64,000 bases of DNA from Breoghania sp. L-A4. Lineage in GTDB: Bacteria > Pseudomonadota > Alphaproteobacteria > Rhizobiales > Stappiaceae. Of this stretch, positions 47,261 through 56,119 are shown piece after piece. Positions within the stretch are counted from its first letter, which is position 1. Every line of letters starts with the position of its first letter. The notes beneath the pieces were generated by a model. That model worked only from the letters and a program-made list of their open reading frames with translations, had not been told where the DNA came from and searched no databases. Position numbers and translations under genes: made by a program. The stretch spans positions 434,001 to 498,000 of the forward strand of contig NZ_CP031841.1 of the NCBI RefSeq assembly GCF_003432385.1. The letters run 5' to 3'.

Positions 47261-47606
47261 GGCGCCTGTCCCTGTGCTGCGAGGTCCGGTTGCGGCGGCC
47301 TCGATCAACTGTTCAGGTTTGGATCTGTCTGCGCGGGCGGGGATCCGTGCCGGTTCTCGGTCTGCAAAACCTGGGACCCAACGATCTCCCGTCCGCACCC
47401 ATTCTGACACATCGACAATACACAGGGACCCATGCCGTGATCTTCCGGCACGGGCAATGGTGGCGAGTTTCGCGGCAGGCGGATTACTGCGCCCGACAGC
47501 CTCCCCGCGAGGCGACAGTACGGCATGGATCCCGCGTCTGCGGTGCGGCACTGCGCGCCGCGCCGCGCACGGGATGACACGGAGCGTGAGGTGCCGGACG
47601 CGCCGC
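47261..47606. other. Non-coding region between IS110 transposase and ilvD
   Basis: This stretch of 346 bases has no credible gene. The part next to the transposase is the presumed element end and candidate bridge-RNA region. The part at about 47522-47578 is a REP-like sequence which, read on the minus strand, starts GTGTCATCCCGTGCGCGGCG and ends with GGGATCCATGCC, related to the repeat at 46263-46311. Confidence 0.45.
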
Positions 47607-49454
47607 TCAGTTCACCTCGCGCACGGCGCCCCTGGCGGCGGAGGTGGTCAGCGCGGCGTAGGCGCGCAGCGCGGTGGTGATCTTGCGCTTGCGTTTCTCC
47701 ATAGGCTTCCACGCGTCCGCGCCCCTGGCTTCCATCGCGGTGCGGCGCTCGGCCAGCACGCTGTCGGGCAGATCCACCTTCATTACCCGGTTGGGGATGT
47801 CGATGACGATCGTGTCGCCTTCTTCCACCAGGCCGATGGCGCCGCCTTCGGCCGCTTCCGGCGAGCAGTGGCCGATGGACAGGCCCGAGGAACCGCCCGA
47901 AAAGCGTCCGTCGGTGACCAGCGCGCAGACCTTGCCCAGGCCCTTGGATTTCAGATAGCTGGTCGGATAGAGCATTTCCTGCATGCCGGGGCCGCCGCGC
48001 GGACCCTCGTAACGGATCAGCACCACGTCGCCCTCGTGCACCTTGCCGGTGAGGATCGCGGAGACGGCGGAATCCTGGCTCTCGAAGATGCGGGCAGGGC
48101 CGGTGAACTTCAGGATCGATTCGTCGACGCCCGCCGTCTTCACGATGCAGCCGTCGAGCGCGATGTTGCCGAACAGCACCGCCAGCCCGCCGTCCTTGGA
48201 ATAGGCGTTCTCCTTCGAACGGATGACGCCGGACTTGCGGTCCAGATCGACGCCCTCCTCGTAGCGGCGTTCCTGGGAAAACGCGGTCTGGGTCGGCACG
48301 CCGCCGGGGGCGGCCGAGTAGAACGTGTGCACGGCCTCGGAGTTGGTCTGGGCGATGTCCCAGCGCGCCAGCCCTTCCTTGAGCGAGGCGGAATGGATCG
48401 TCGGCAGCGAACTGTCGAGCAGGCCGGCGCGGTCGAGCTCGCCGAGAATGGCGAAAATGCCGCCGGCGCGATGCACGTCCTCCATGTGGATGTTCTCCAC
48501 TGCGGGCGCGACCTTGCACAGCACGGGCACCTTGCGCGACAGCCTGTCGATGTCGTCCATGGTGAAGCCGACTTCGCCCTCATAAGAGGCGGCGAGCAGA
48601 TGCAGCACCGTGTTGGTGGAGCCGCCCATGGAGATGTCGAGCGTCATGGCGTTCTCGAACGCCGCGAAGGTCGCGATGTTGCGCGGCAGCGCGCTGGCGT
48701 CGTCCTGCTCGTAATAGCGCTTGGCCAGATCGACGATCAGGTGGCCGGCCTCCACGAACAGCCGCTCGCGGTCCTTGTGGGTGGCCAGCGTCGAGCCGTT
48801 GCCCGGCAGCGCCAGGCCGAGCGCCTCCGTCAGGCAGTTCATGGAGTTCGCCGTGAACATGCCCGAGCAGGAGCCGCAGGTCGGACAGGCGTTCTGCTCC
48901 ATGGTCATCACGTCGGCGTCCGAGACGCTGTCGTCGGCGGCGAGGATCATCGCGTCGATCAGATCGACGGACTTGGCGACGCCGTTCTCCAGCACCACCT
49001 TGCCCGCTTCCATCGGCCCGCCGGAGACGAAGACGACGGGGATGTTCAGCCGCATGGCGGCCATCAGCATGCCCGGGGTGATCTTGTCGCAGTTGGAGAT
49101 GCAGACCATGGCGTCGGCGCAGTGGCCGTTGACCATGTATTCCACGCTGTCGGCGATGATCTCGCGCGAGGGCAAGGAGTAGAGCATGCCATCGTGCCCC
49201 ATGGCGATGCCGTCATCGACCGCGATGGTGTTGAATTCCTTGGCGATGCCGCCCGCCTTCTCGATCTCGCGCGCGACAAGCTGGCCGAGATCCTTCAGGT
49301 GCACGTGACCGGGCACGAACTGGGTGAAGGAGTTGACCACCGCGACGATCGGCTTGCCGAAATCGCCGTCCTTCATGCCCGTGGCGCGCCACAGGCTGCG
49401 CGCGCCGGCCATGTTGCGGCCATGCGTGGATGTGCGTGAACGATACGGGGGCAT
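47607..49454 (-). CDS. ilvD: Dihydroxy-acid dehydratase
   Basis: IlvD dehydrates dihydroxy acids in valine, leucine and isoleucine synthesis using an Fe-S cluster and Mg2+. The 615-residue protein carries cluster and active-site cysteines in [11 protein letters not shown] and [16 protein letters not shown], and the C-terminal GRFSGGSSG motif. The start [19 protein letters not shown] at 49454 is the family N-terminus; the frame is open further upstream without homology. It is a single-copy housekeeping gene within an otherwise accessory-looking block. Confidence 0.97.
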   Translation of the reverse strand: MPPYRSRTSTHGRNMAGARSLWRATGMKDGDFGKPIVAVVNSFTQFVPGHVHLKDLGQLVAREIEKAGGIAKEFNTIAVDDGIAMGHDGMLYSLPSREIIADSVEYMVNGHCADAMVCISNCDKITPGMLMAAMRLNIPVVFVSGGPMEAGKVVLENGVAKSVDLIDAMILAADDSVSDADVMTMEQNACPTCGSCSGMFTANSMNCLTEALGLALPGNGSTLATHKDRERLFVEAGHLIVDLAKRYYEQDDASALPRNIATFAAFENAMTLDISMGGSTNTVLHLLAASYEGEVGFTMDDIDRLSRKVPVLCKVAPAVENIHMEDVHRAGGIFAILGELDRAGLLDSSLPTIHSASLKEGLARWDIAQTNSEAVHTFYSAAPGGVPTQTAFSQERRYEEGVDLDRKSGVIRSKENAYSKDGGLAVLFGNIALDGCIVKTAGVDESILKFTGPARIFESQDSAVSAILTGKVHEGDVVLIRYEGPRGGPGMQEMLYPTSYLKSKGLGKVCALVTDGRFSGGSSGLSIGHCSPEAAEGGAIGLVEEGDTIVIDIPNRVMKVDLPDSVLAERRTAMEARGADAWKPMEKRKRKITTALRAYAALTTSAARGAVREVN

Positions 49455-49604
49455 TGGGCGACCTCGATCAGGTTGTTCTCGTTGAAGCCCCTTTTCGCAG
49501 GTTTCAGGTTGCCGTGACAAGGTCACTCCGGCCGAAATCGGTACGCCCGCGCGCGGTTTCGGCTCCCGCGCGCCGCTGGCGGCCCGTCCGCCGCTCCTCG
49601 CGGG

Positions 49605-49898
49605 TCAGCTTTCCGTCGGCAGGATGACGATGGTCGATTGCGCGCCGGCGTTGCGCAGGGCGTGCACATGCGCCAGCGACGGATCGGAGCGCCAGCTCTG
49701 CGCCGCATCGAGGCTCGGAAAGCTCAGCAGCACGGCAAGCGCGGGCGGTTCACCGGGGGCTTCCAGCACCACCGGATCGGGGTCCCGCGCCACCATGCGG
49801 CCTCCGTGGCGGGCGATCCCCTCGCCGCCCACCTCGCGGTATCGGGCGAAGGTTTCGGCATCGGTCACGCGGATCAGAACAAGGGCCTGGACACTCAT
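49605..49898 (-). CDS. DUF1330-like small protein
   Basis: This 97-residue protein has a ferredoxin-like alpha/beta barrel pattern of the DUF1330 family: VQALVLIRVTDAETFARYRE, GGRMVARDPDPVVLEAPGEP and ALAVLLSFPSLDAAQSWRSD. Function is unknown. It is divergent from a LysR-type regulator with a palindrome in the gap, so it is a likely target of that regulator. Confidence 0.75.
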   Translation of the reverse strand: MSVQALVLIRVTDAETFARYREVGGEGIARHGGRMVARDPDPVVLEAPGEPPALAVLLSFPSLDAAQSWRSDPSLAHVHALRNAGAQSTIVILPTES

Positions 49899-49982
49899 CG
49901 ATCTCTCTCCATTCGGTTGCGAACGGAGGGATCGTAAGGCCTGCGGCGTCTGAGCAAAATAACACATAATTGAAACCACTCT

Positions 49983-49996
49983 GTGCAATAATGCAC
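49983..49996. promoter_or_regulatory. 14-bp palindrome before the LysR gene, candidate operator
   Basis: GTGCA-ATAA-TGCAC is a perfect inverted repeat three bases before the LysR start and within the divergent promoter region shared with the DUF1330-like gene. Confidence 0.4.
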
Positions 49997-49998
49997 GG

Positions 49999-50895
49999 AT
50001 GATGGACAAGTGGGACGATCTGAAATTCGTACTCGCGGTGGCCCGCGCCGGCGGGTTGTCGGGGGCGGCGCGGACGCTCGGCGTCAACCATTCCACCGTG
50101 TCGCGGCGGATATCCGCTCTGGAAGCGTCTCTGGGCACGCGGCTGTTCGAGCGCCTGCCGGAGGGATTGGCCGCGACGCCGGCGGGCACGGAAGCCATGG
50201 AGGCCGCCAAGCGGATCGAGAGCGAATTCCTGGCGCTCGACACCCGCATCACCGCGCAGGACGCGGACCTCGAAGGGCCGCTGCGGATCACCGCGGCGCA
50301 GCTCATCTTCCAGACCGGTCTGGCCGAGGTCGTCGCCCGATTCGCCGAACGCCATCCCGGCATCGAGCTGACGATGATCGCCGCCAACGACATCATCAGT
50401 TTGCAGCGGCGGGAGGCGGATGTGGCGGTGCGCATCACCGACCGGCCGGACGAGAGCCTGTTCGGCCGTCTGGCGACGGGCCAGAACCGGATGTTTTACG
50501 CCTCCAGGGCCTTCGTGCGGGCGCACGAGGAGGCGTTCTCGAAAAACGCCGATCCGGCGAAAATCGCCTGCGTGGCCTTCAAGTGGTGGGGCAAGGCGCC
50601 GCCCAGGGAGATCCGCGAGCGTTTCCCCAACGCCTACACGTCGGTGGACTGCGACGACATGATCACGCTGCACGCCGCCACCCGCGCGGGCCTCGGCATC
50701 GGCCGCATGCCGTGTTATCTCGGCGATCCCGACCCGGCGCTTGTCCGCGTTCCCGGCTTCGAGCCGTCGCGCTATTTCGACATCTGGATCCTGACCCACC
50801 CGGATCTGAAGCATGTGGAGCGCATCCGTCGCTTCATGCGGTTCACCGCCGACGCCTTCAAGGCAAACGCGGGGCTGTATCTCGGGTCGCAATGA
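49999..50895 (+). CDS. LysR family transcriptional regulator
   Basis: This 298-residue regulator has an N-terminal winged helix (LKFVLAVARAGGLSGAARTL, then GVNHSTVSRRISALEASLG and TRLFERLPEGLAATPAG) and a periplasmic-binding-protein-like effector domain (about 90-298) resembling the subgroup whose members control divergent small genes. Effector unknown. The start could be either of two adjacent ATG codons (49999 or 50002). Confidence 0.92.
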   Translation: MMDKWDDLKFVLAVARAGGLSGAARTLGVNHSTVSRRISALEASLGTRLFERLPEGLAATPAGTEAMEAAKRIESEFLALDTRITAQDADLEGPLRITAAQLIFQTGLAEVVARFAERHPGIELTMIAANDIISLQRREADVAVRITDRPDESLFGRLATGQNRMFYASRAFVRAHEEAFSKNADPAKIACVAFKWWGKAPPREIRERFPNAYTSVDCDDMITLHAATRAGLGIGRMPCYLGDPDPALVRVPGFEPSRYFDIWILTHPDLKHVERIRRFMRFTADAFKANAGLYLGSQ

Positions 50896-51058
50896 TCGCG
50901 TCAAGTAGATGCCGCTTGTTACGCAGGGGTGGCGGCCAGGACTAGGCTACGTATTAGTACATATAACGTGGAGTGACCATTAATCCAAAATTATTATGCC
51001 TGTGAAAAGTTACCAATACTGGGCGCCTTGCAAGCGGCGCCCCGCAGGCGGAGAGCCG

Positions 51059-53053
51059 ATGCCGAAACGTGATCAGACACCCGCGAACGCACACGATCCG
51101 GACATGTCTGACAAGATCAGGCAGGCCCAGGCGACGTCACTTGTCGACGGCGCGGCGCTGACGCTGATCGCCAACTGTTTTATCGGGCTGACGACGGCGG
51201 GCATTCTGTGGCTGGAGTCTCCCGGGCGCGACGTCGGCACCTGGATCGCGGTGCTGCTGCTGGTCAACGGACTGCGGCTCGCCTTCGCGGCCCGCGCGCG
51301 GCGCGAGGCGCTGGCCCTGCGCGAGCCCGAGCGGACCTTTCGCACGATGACGGGCGGCGCCTTCATTGGCGGCAGCCTGTGGGCGATGGTGCCGTTTCTG
51401 GGCAACGGCATCTCCGGCGACGGCGGCAACGCCTTTCTGATCTTCATCCTGGGCGGCATTTCCGCCGGCGCCATCATTCAGAGCCCGACGTATTTCCGCG
51501 CGGCGGTCGCCTTCATGGTGCCGGCGCTGCTGTCTTCGATATTGGCGCTGCTTCTCGCGGGCAGCATGGTCAGCGTCATCGTGGCCGTCAACGTCGTGCT
51601 GCTGATGGTGATGATGATCCGCGCCAGCATCTCTTCCGAGCGGCACTTTATCGCCAGCCAGGTCGATCGCATCGAGGCGCATGCGCTTGCCCGGTCGCTG
51701 GCGTTGGCCAACTCCGAGATCCGTCAGTCCAATACACGGCTCGAGGTGCTGGCCACTGTCGATCCGCTGACCGGACTGGGCAACCGCGCGGCCTTCAACC
51801 GCGAGCTTCCCCGCGCCATTGCGGCGGCGCGCGCCAATGGCGCGGCCGTGGTGCTTCTGGTCTGCGATCTGGATCGCTTCAAGTCCATCAACGACACGCT
51901 CGGGCACACCGCCGGCGACACGGTCCTCGTCGCCTTCGCGCGGCGCCTCTCCGGCCTCGCCGGCCCGGATGATCTGGTTGCGCGGCTGGGCGGCGACGAG
52001 TTCTGCGTTGTGCTGAAGGGTGAGGACGCGGCGCGACGGGCAAGCGGCATCGGCGACGCCATCCTGAAGGCGGCCGGCGAGCCGATCGACCTCGGCGACC
52101 GCCCGGTCACCATCGGCTGCAGCGTCGGGCTGGCGCATATGCCCGACCACGCAACGCAACCGGACGCGCTGTTCGCCTGCGCGGACATCGCGCTCTATGC
52201 CGCCAAGGATCAGGGCCGCCGCCGGCTGTGCGTGTTCAATCCCGAGATCCGGCGCAGGCTGGAGCGCCAGAAGCAGATCGAGCTGGCGTTCGCCGCCGCG
52301 CTTGAGGACGGGCGGATCGCGGTTCACTTCCAGCCGCAGTTCACGCTCGCCAGCAAGGCGATTGTCGGCTTCGAGGCGCTGATCCGCTGGAGCGACCCGG
52401 ACATCGGGCCGGTCTCGCCGCAGGAAATCGTGCGCACCGCCGAAATGCTGTACATGTCGGAGCACCTGACGCGCCATGTGGCGAAACAGGCCGCCGCCTT
52501 CAGCCTGCGGTTGCCGGAGATGGGCCTGCCGGAGGCCTGCGTGGCGATCAACGTGTCGCCGTCGGAGATCACCACCTATTCGTTGTCCGCCTTGCTGGCC
52601 GAGGTGGTTGCGGCCTGTGGCGCGAATCCCGAACGCATCGAGGTGGAGATCACCGAGGAGGCGCTGCTGGACACCGAGACCGCCGGCGCGGAGCTCGCGG
52701 CGCTGCAGGCCGCCGGCTTCCGGATCGTCATCGACGATTTCGGCGTCGGACACTCCTCGCTGGCCTATCTGATGACCCTGCCGGTCGCCCGGCTGAAGAT
52801 CGACCGCAGCTTTGTTGCGGACATCGCGCGGAACCGCAAGAACCAGGCGCTCATCGCCGCCCTCGTCGGCATGGGCCAGGCGCTGTCCATCGAGGTCGTC
52901 GTCGAGGGGGTGGAGACGGAGGGGCAGTCGGACGCGCTGCGCATGCTCGGCTGCCGCACAGCCCAGGGCTACCTGCTGGCGCGCGCCATGCCGGCCGAAG
53001 CCATCGAGGCCTGGCTCGCCAAGACACCGGACCGGCGCGCCGCGCTGTCATAG
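51059..53053 (+). CDS. Membrane-bound GGDEF-EAL cyclic-di-GMP protein
   Basis: This 664-residue protein has five or six N-terminal membrane helices (about 25-195), a GGDEF domain (about 235-395) with intact LGGDEF and DLDRFKSINDTLGHTAGD, and an EAL domain (about 410-655) with intact GFEALIRW, INVSPSE, ITEEALLD and IDDFGVGHSSL. Both active sites look complete, so it could make and break cyclic di-GMP, although hybrid proteins often use one activity only. The start MPKRDQTP at 51059 follows GGCGGAG. The 163-base gap upstream is AT-rich and probably holds its promoter. Confidence 0.92.
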   Translation: MPKRDQTPANAHDPDMSDKIRQAQATSLVDGAALTLIANCFIGLTTAGILWLESPGRDVGTWIAVLLLVNGLRLAFAARARREALALREPERTFRTMTGGAFIGGSLWAMVPFLGNGISGDGGNAFLIFILGGISAGAIIQSPTYFRAAVAFMVPALLSSILALLLAGSMVSVIVAVNVVLLMVMMIRASISSERHFIASQVDRIEAHALARSLALANSEIRQSNTRLEVLATVDPLTGLGNRAAFNRELPRAIAAARANGAAVVLLVCDLDRFKSINDTLGHTAGDTVLVAFARRLSGLAGPDDLVARLGGDEFCVVLKGEDAARRASGIGDAILKAAGEPIDLGDRPVTIGCSVGLAHMPDHATQPDALFACADIALYAAKDQGRRRLCVFNPEIRRRLERQKQIELAFAAALEDGRIAVHFQPQFTLASKAIVGFEALIRWSDPDIGPVSPQEIVRTAEMLYMSEHLTRHVAKQAAAFSLRLPEMGLPEACVAINVSPSEITTYSLSALLAEVVAACGANPERIEVEITEEALLDTETAGAELAALQAAGFRIVIDDFGVGHSSLAYLMTLPVARLKIDRSFVADIARNRKNQALIAALVGMGQALSIEVVVEGVETEGQSDALRMLGCRTAQGYLLARAMPAEAIEAWLAKTPDRRAALS

Positions 53054-53102
53054 GGACCCGCGTCTCCTCGCCAACCCTGCCGCAGAGGCGATTTGACACC
53101 GC

Positions 53103-53118
53103 ATGAGTGATTACTCAT
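53103..53118. promoter_or_regulatory. 16-bp inverted repeat before the toxin-antitoxin genes, candidate operator
   Basis: ATGAGT-GATT-ACTCAT is a perfect inverted repeat ten bases before the toxin start, placed where autoregulating HigA-type antitoxins bind. Confidence 0.5.
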
Positions 53119-53127
53119 AATTCTGTT

Positions 53128-53514
53128 ATGGAAGCGAAACGCCGCTCGCTGAAGGAACTTCGCTGGGTCGGCTCCAGCTACGACGACTACATGACGTTCC
53201 CGCAGCAGGTGCACGACAGGGTCGGTTATTCTCTGCACCGGGCGCAGGAAGGCAAGGTGCCGCGGCATTCGAAAAAGCTGAAGGGCGCGCAAGGCGGAGC
53301 CATCGAGATCATCGCGAACCATGACGGCGACACGTTTCGCGCGGTCTACACCGTAAACTTCGCTGACGTTCTCTATGTCCTGCACGCGTTCAAGAAGAAA
53401 TCCAGGAAGGGCATCGCCACGCCCAAACCGGATTTGGATCTGATCACGCGGCGGCTGCGGCTGGCGCAAGAGGATTACGCGAACAACCCACCAAAACGGG
53501 CGCCGGAAGCATGA
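53128..53514 (+). CDS. Type II toxin, RelE/HigB (phage Gp49-like) family
   Basis: This 128-residue basic protein has the Gp49/HigB layout: LKELRWVGSSYDDYMTFPQQ with VHDRVGYSLHRAQEG, then the core IEIIANHDGDTFRAVYTVNF, and DVLYVLHAFKKKSRKGIATP. Such toxins cut mRNA on the ribosome. Toxin-first gene order and a four-base overlap (ATGA) with an XRE-type antitoxin gene mark a HigBA-like module. The start MEAKRRSLKEL at 53128 follows a perfect palindrome. Confidence 0.88.
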   Translation: MEAKRRSLKELRWVGSSYDDYMTFPQQVHDRVGYSLHRAQEGKVPRHSKKLKGAQGGAIEIIANHDGDTFRAVYTVNFADVLYVLHAFKKKSRKGIATPKPDLDLITRRLRLAQEDYANNPPKRAPEA

Positions 53515-53876
53515 GCCAGGACCAGATCAAGGCGGGCGGCCGCAATGTTTTTGCGGAGATGGGATATCCCGACGCGGAAACCCACCAGCTCAAGGCGCGC
53601 ATCGTCAGCGAGATCGAGGACATCATCGAAGCCCGCAAGCTGACCCAGAAGGCCGCCGGCGCGCTCATGGGTATTTCCCAACCGGAAGTCTCGCGGATGC
53701 TGAACGGCCAGTTTCGCGAATACTCCGTCGAGCGCCTGCTCAGGTTCCTGACCCTGTTCAACCGCGATGTCGAGATTGTCGTCAGGCACCGGGATGCGGG
53801 CACGGGCACGGGGAAGGTGACGTTTACCCGGACAGAGGGGTGGCTGGCTGAGGCTGCGTGCAAAACTGAAACATAG
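53511..53876 (+). CDS. Antitoxin, XRE-family helix-turn-helix protein (HigA-like)
   Basis: This 121-residue protein has a helix-turn-helix domain at about 40-90 (LTQKAAGALMGISQPEVSRM then LNGQFREYSVERLLRFLTLF), of the type paired with Gp49-like toxins. It should bind and neutralise the toxin and repress the operon at the upstream palindrome. The last 20 residues are not family-like. Confidence 0.88.
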   Translation: MSQDQIKAGGRNVFAEMGYPDAETHQLKARIVSEIEDIIEARKLTQKAAGALMGISQPEVSRMLNGQFREYSVERLLRFLTLFNRDVEIVVRHRDAGTGTGKVTFTRTEGWLAEAACKTET

Positions 53877-53886
53877 TCTGGAAAAG

Positions 53887-53946
53887 ATGCGTGCCGTCTT
53901 GCAAAAATACGACGCGACCAAGATCGAGGCTCTAAAGCGCCGGTGA
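53887..53946 (+). CDS. Possible 19-codon ORF after the antitoxin
   Basis: ATG at 53887 opens MRAVLQKYDATKIEALKRR and stops at 53946, with GGAAAAG before it. In the same frame upstream, without a start codon, the sequence reads LKHSLEK, so the whole resembles the tail of a longer helical protein. It may be a remnant of a truncated gene or a chance frame. Confidence 0.2.
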   Translation: MRAVLQKYDATKIEALKRR

Positions 53947-53970
53947 GCGACACCGAATAACAAGATGACA

Positions 53971-54687
53971 CTATGGTCGCCAACCGAAAGTCAGCGCCTT
54001 GATTGCCCCCGCATGCATCAGCGTGAACGGGATCTGGACAATCCAGGGAAGCGTCATGATGATCACCGCCACCCTGCGAAAAACAGGTGCTGGAAATTGC
54101 TCCAAGAATGCCCCAAGGATCGCAGACGGCGTTATGATTACGGCCCATGTTGCGAGGGTCATGCCGACCTCAGCTACAAAGACCTTATCGGTGCTTCCGT
54201 ATGCCAAGGCATCCGTCATGCCGAAGACCGCCCAAGCCAAAACCGCGAAGTTACTCCAAGCAACCAACAGAATTCCGATCGGCCAAAGCAAGCGACCCGC
54301 GGACGTGAAACCAAGGGGCGTGCTCGACGACGCAATGCCTTGATCGCCCGAACGCATTGACCGGGCAATCCAGAGCAACGCCGAAAGAGGAACGATGAGC
54401 ACCGCCGCAAGCTGGACCACTGCGCGGATACGCTCCTCGATACCCATCGAGACGATATGAAAGGCGTAGCCACCCGTGCCATAACCAAGGATCGGGATGG
54501 CAAGCGCAATAAGCCATGTCGTTATCATGAGGCCACGGCCGGTCAGCTTCTTCATTGTCATCGCAAGCGCCACAACGACGATGACCGGCCAAATGGTCAC
54601 AAAAAGACCCGCCGAACCTTGAAAAGATACATGGCGAAATGCGGAATAGAAAAAAATGGAGAGATACTCGAGCAACATCTTCGACAT
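53971..54687 (-). CDS. Hypothetical membrane protein, about six helices
   Basis: This protein of about 238 residues was not recognised. Six hydrophobic segments are visible (for example FVTIWPVIVVVALAMTM, MITTWLIALAIPILGYG, AVVQLAAVLIVPLSALLWIA, LLWPIGILLVAWSNFAVLAW, MTLATWAVIITPSAILGAFL and VAVIIMTLPWIVQIPFTLM). No conserved catalytic motif is seen. The base composition is clearly lower in GC than that of rmuC, which starts 152 bases away on the other strand, so it may have been acquired with the adjacent toxin-antitoxin genes. The start at MSKMLLEYLS is uncertain. Confidence 0.6.
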   Translation of the reverse strand: MSKMLLEYLSIFFYSAFRHVSFQGSAGLFVTIWPVIVVVALAMTMKKLTGRGLMITTWLIALAIPILGYGTGGYAFHIVSMGIEERIRAVVQLAAVLIVPLSALLWIARSMRSGDQGIASSSTPLGFTSAGRLLWPIGILLVAWSNFAVLAWAVFGMTDALAYGSTDKVFVAEVGMTLATWAVIITPSAILGAFLEQFPAPVFRRVAVIIMTLPWIVQIPFTLMHAGAIKALTFGWRP

Positions 54688-54839
54688 CCGAAAACAGATT
54701 TCTGCCAACTTCCAAGCGCGATCGGCAAATCGACTACCACACAACGTACCGCCCCGACCATTGAAACCGGCGATTTATTGACTGCCAGCTGCAACTTGGC
54801 GGCTCCCGCTGACCGTGCGAATCGTTCTATGTTTGTTTC

Positions 54840-56072
54840 ATGGTCACATCGTTCAATGATCCGCTGTTTCAGCTCTCCGGCCGTTGGGTCACGCTTGGCG
54901 AGGTGACGCTTGTCGCCGGTGTCTGCGGACTGTTGCTGCTGGTGGTGCTGTTTGTCCTGCTCTTGCGGCTGTCGCGCGGCCGCGCCGCGACGCAAGCCGC
55001 GGCGGAGGCGCACGCGCGCGAGCTGGAAGCTCAGCTCGGCGCCATGCTGAAAACCCAGGCGGAGATGACGGGCCGCATGCAGACCATGGCCGAGGTGTTT
55101 TCCACCCGTCAGTCCGACATGATGCGCGGCGTCAATGAACGGCTCGACGGCATGGGCCACAAACTCGGCCAGACCATGGCCACGACCACCCAGAACACCC
55201 AGGAGGGCCTGCGCACCCTGCATGAGCGGCTTGTGGTGATCGACCGGGCGCAGAAGAACATCACGGATTTGTCCGGACAGGTTGTCGAGCTGCAGCATAT
55301 CCTGTCCAACAAGCAGACCCGCGGGGCCTTCGGCCAGGGCCGCATGGAGGCGATCGTCCAGGACGCGCTGCCAAACGGCGCCTATGCGTTCCAGGCGGCG
55401 CTGACCAACAACAGCCGACCGGACTGCATCATCCACATGCCGGGCGACGCGCATCCGCTGGTGATCGACGCGAAATTCCCGCTGGAGGCCTTCAACCGCA
55501 TCCGCGACGCGCAAGACGCCGAGGACAGGAAGATCGCGCAGACCCAGTTCCGCCGCGACATCGCCAAGCACGTCGCCGATATCCGCGAGCGCTACCTGAT
55601 CGCCGGCGAGACCCAGGACACGGCGTTCATGTTCGTGCCGTCGGAATCGATCTTCGCCGAGCTGCATGAGAATTTCGATGATCTGGTGCAGAAGGCCCAC
55701 CGCGCCCGAATCGTCATCGTCTCGCCGTCGCTGCTGATGCTGTCGATCCAGGTGATCCAGTCGATCCTCAAGGATGCGCGCATGCGCGAACTCGCCCATG
55801 TCGTCCAGGAAGAGGTGCGCACCATGCTCGGCGACGTCGACCGGCTGGACGAGCGCGTGCTGAAACTGCAGCAGCACTTTGGCCAGGCCAACAAGGACAT
55901 CGAGCAGATCCTGATCTCGTCGGGCAAAATCTCCAAGCGCGGCCAGCGCATCGAGGCGCTCGAGCTGGGCGAGGAGACCGGCGACGCGGCGGACCACGGG
56001 GAGAGCCTCGACGGCTCTTCCGACGATGAGGTCATGCGCGCGCCGCTGCTGCCCCTCAGCAGGGGATCGTAG
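54840..56072 (+). CDS. rmuC: DNA recombination protein RmuC
   Basis: RmuC limits DNA inversion and has a predicted nuclease-like core. The 410-residue protein has an N-terminal membrane helix (VTLVAGVCGLLLLVVLFVLL), a coiled coil (about 50-130) and the RmuC domain (about 150-370) with LSNKQTRGAFGQGRMEAIVQ, HPLVIDAKFPLEAF and AFMFVPSESIFAELHE. The tail is acidic and low-complexity. It is usually close to def in Rhizobiales; here about 11 kb separates them. Confidence 0.93.
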   Translation: MVTSFNDPLFQLSGRWVTLGEVTLVAGVCGLLLLVVLFVLLLRLSRGRAATQAAAEAHARELEAQLGAMLKTQAEMTGRMQTMAEVFSTRQSDMMRGVNERLDGMGHKLGQTMATTTQNTQEGLRTLHERLVVIDRAQKNITDLSGQVVELQHILSNKQTRGAFGQGRMEAIVQDALPNGAYAFQAALTNNSRPDCIIHMPGDAHPLVIDAKFPLEAFNRIRDAQDAEDRKIAQTQFRRDIAKHVADIRERYLIAGETQDTAFMFVPSESIFAELHENFDDLVQKAHRARIVIVSPSLLMLSIQVIQSILKDARMRELAHVVQEEVRTMLGDVDRLDERVLKLQQHFGQANKDIEQILISSGKISKRGQRIEALELGEETGDAADHGESLDGSSDDEVMRAPLLPLSRGS

Positions 56073-56119
56073 CCCTCACGCCGGACGCCCGGACGGGATC
56101 GCCGCGCCCGTCCCGCGCT

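Larger units (their letters stand above)
46218..47578 (-). mobile_element. IS110-family insertion sequence, limits approximate
   Basis: The transposase gene (46333-47260) defines the element. IS110 elements often lack terminal inverted repeats and make little or no target duplication, so exact ends cannot be read here. About 200 bases before the transposase (47261 to about 47470) are non-coding, as expected for the end that specifies the guide (bridge) RNA in characterised members. The flanks at 46263-46311 and 47522-47578 are REP-like palindromes, a known preferred target of the family. Confidence 0.55.
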
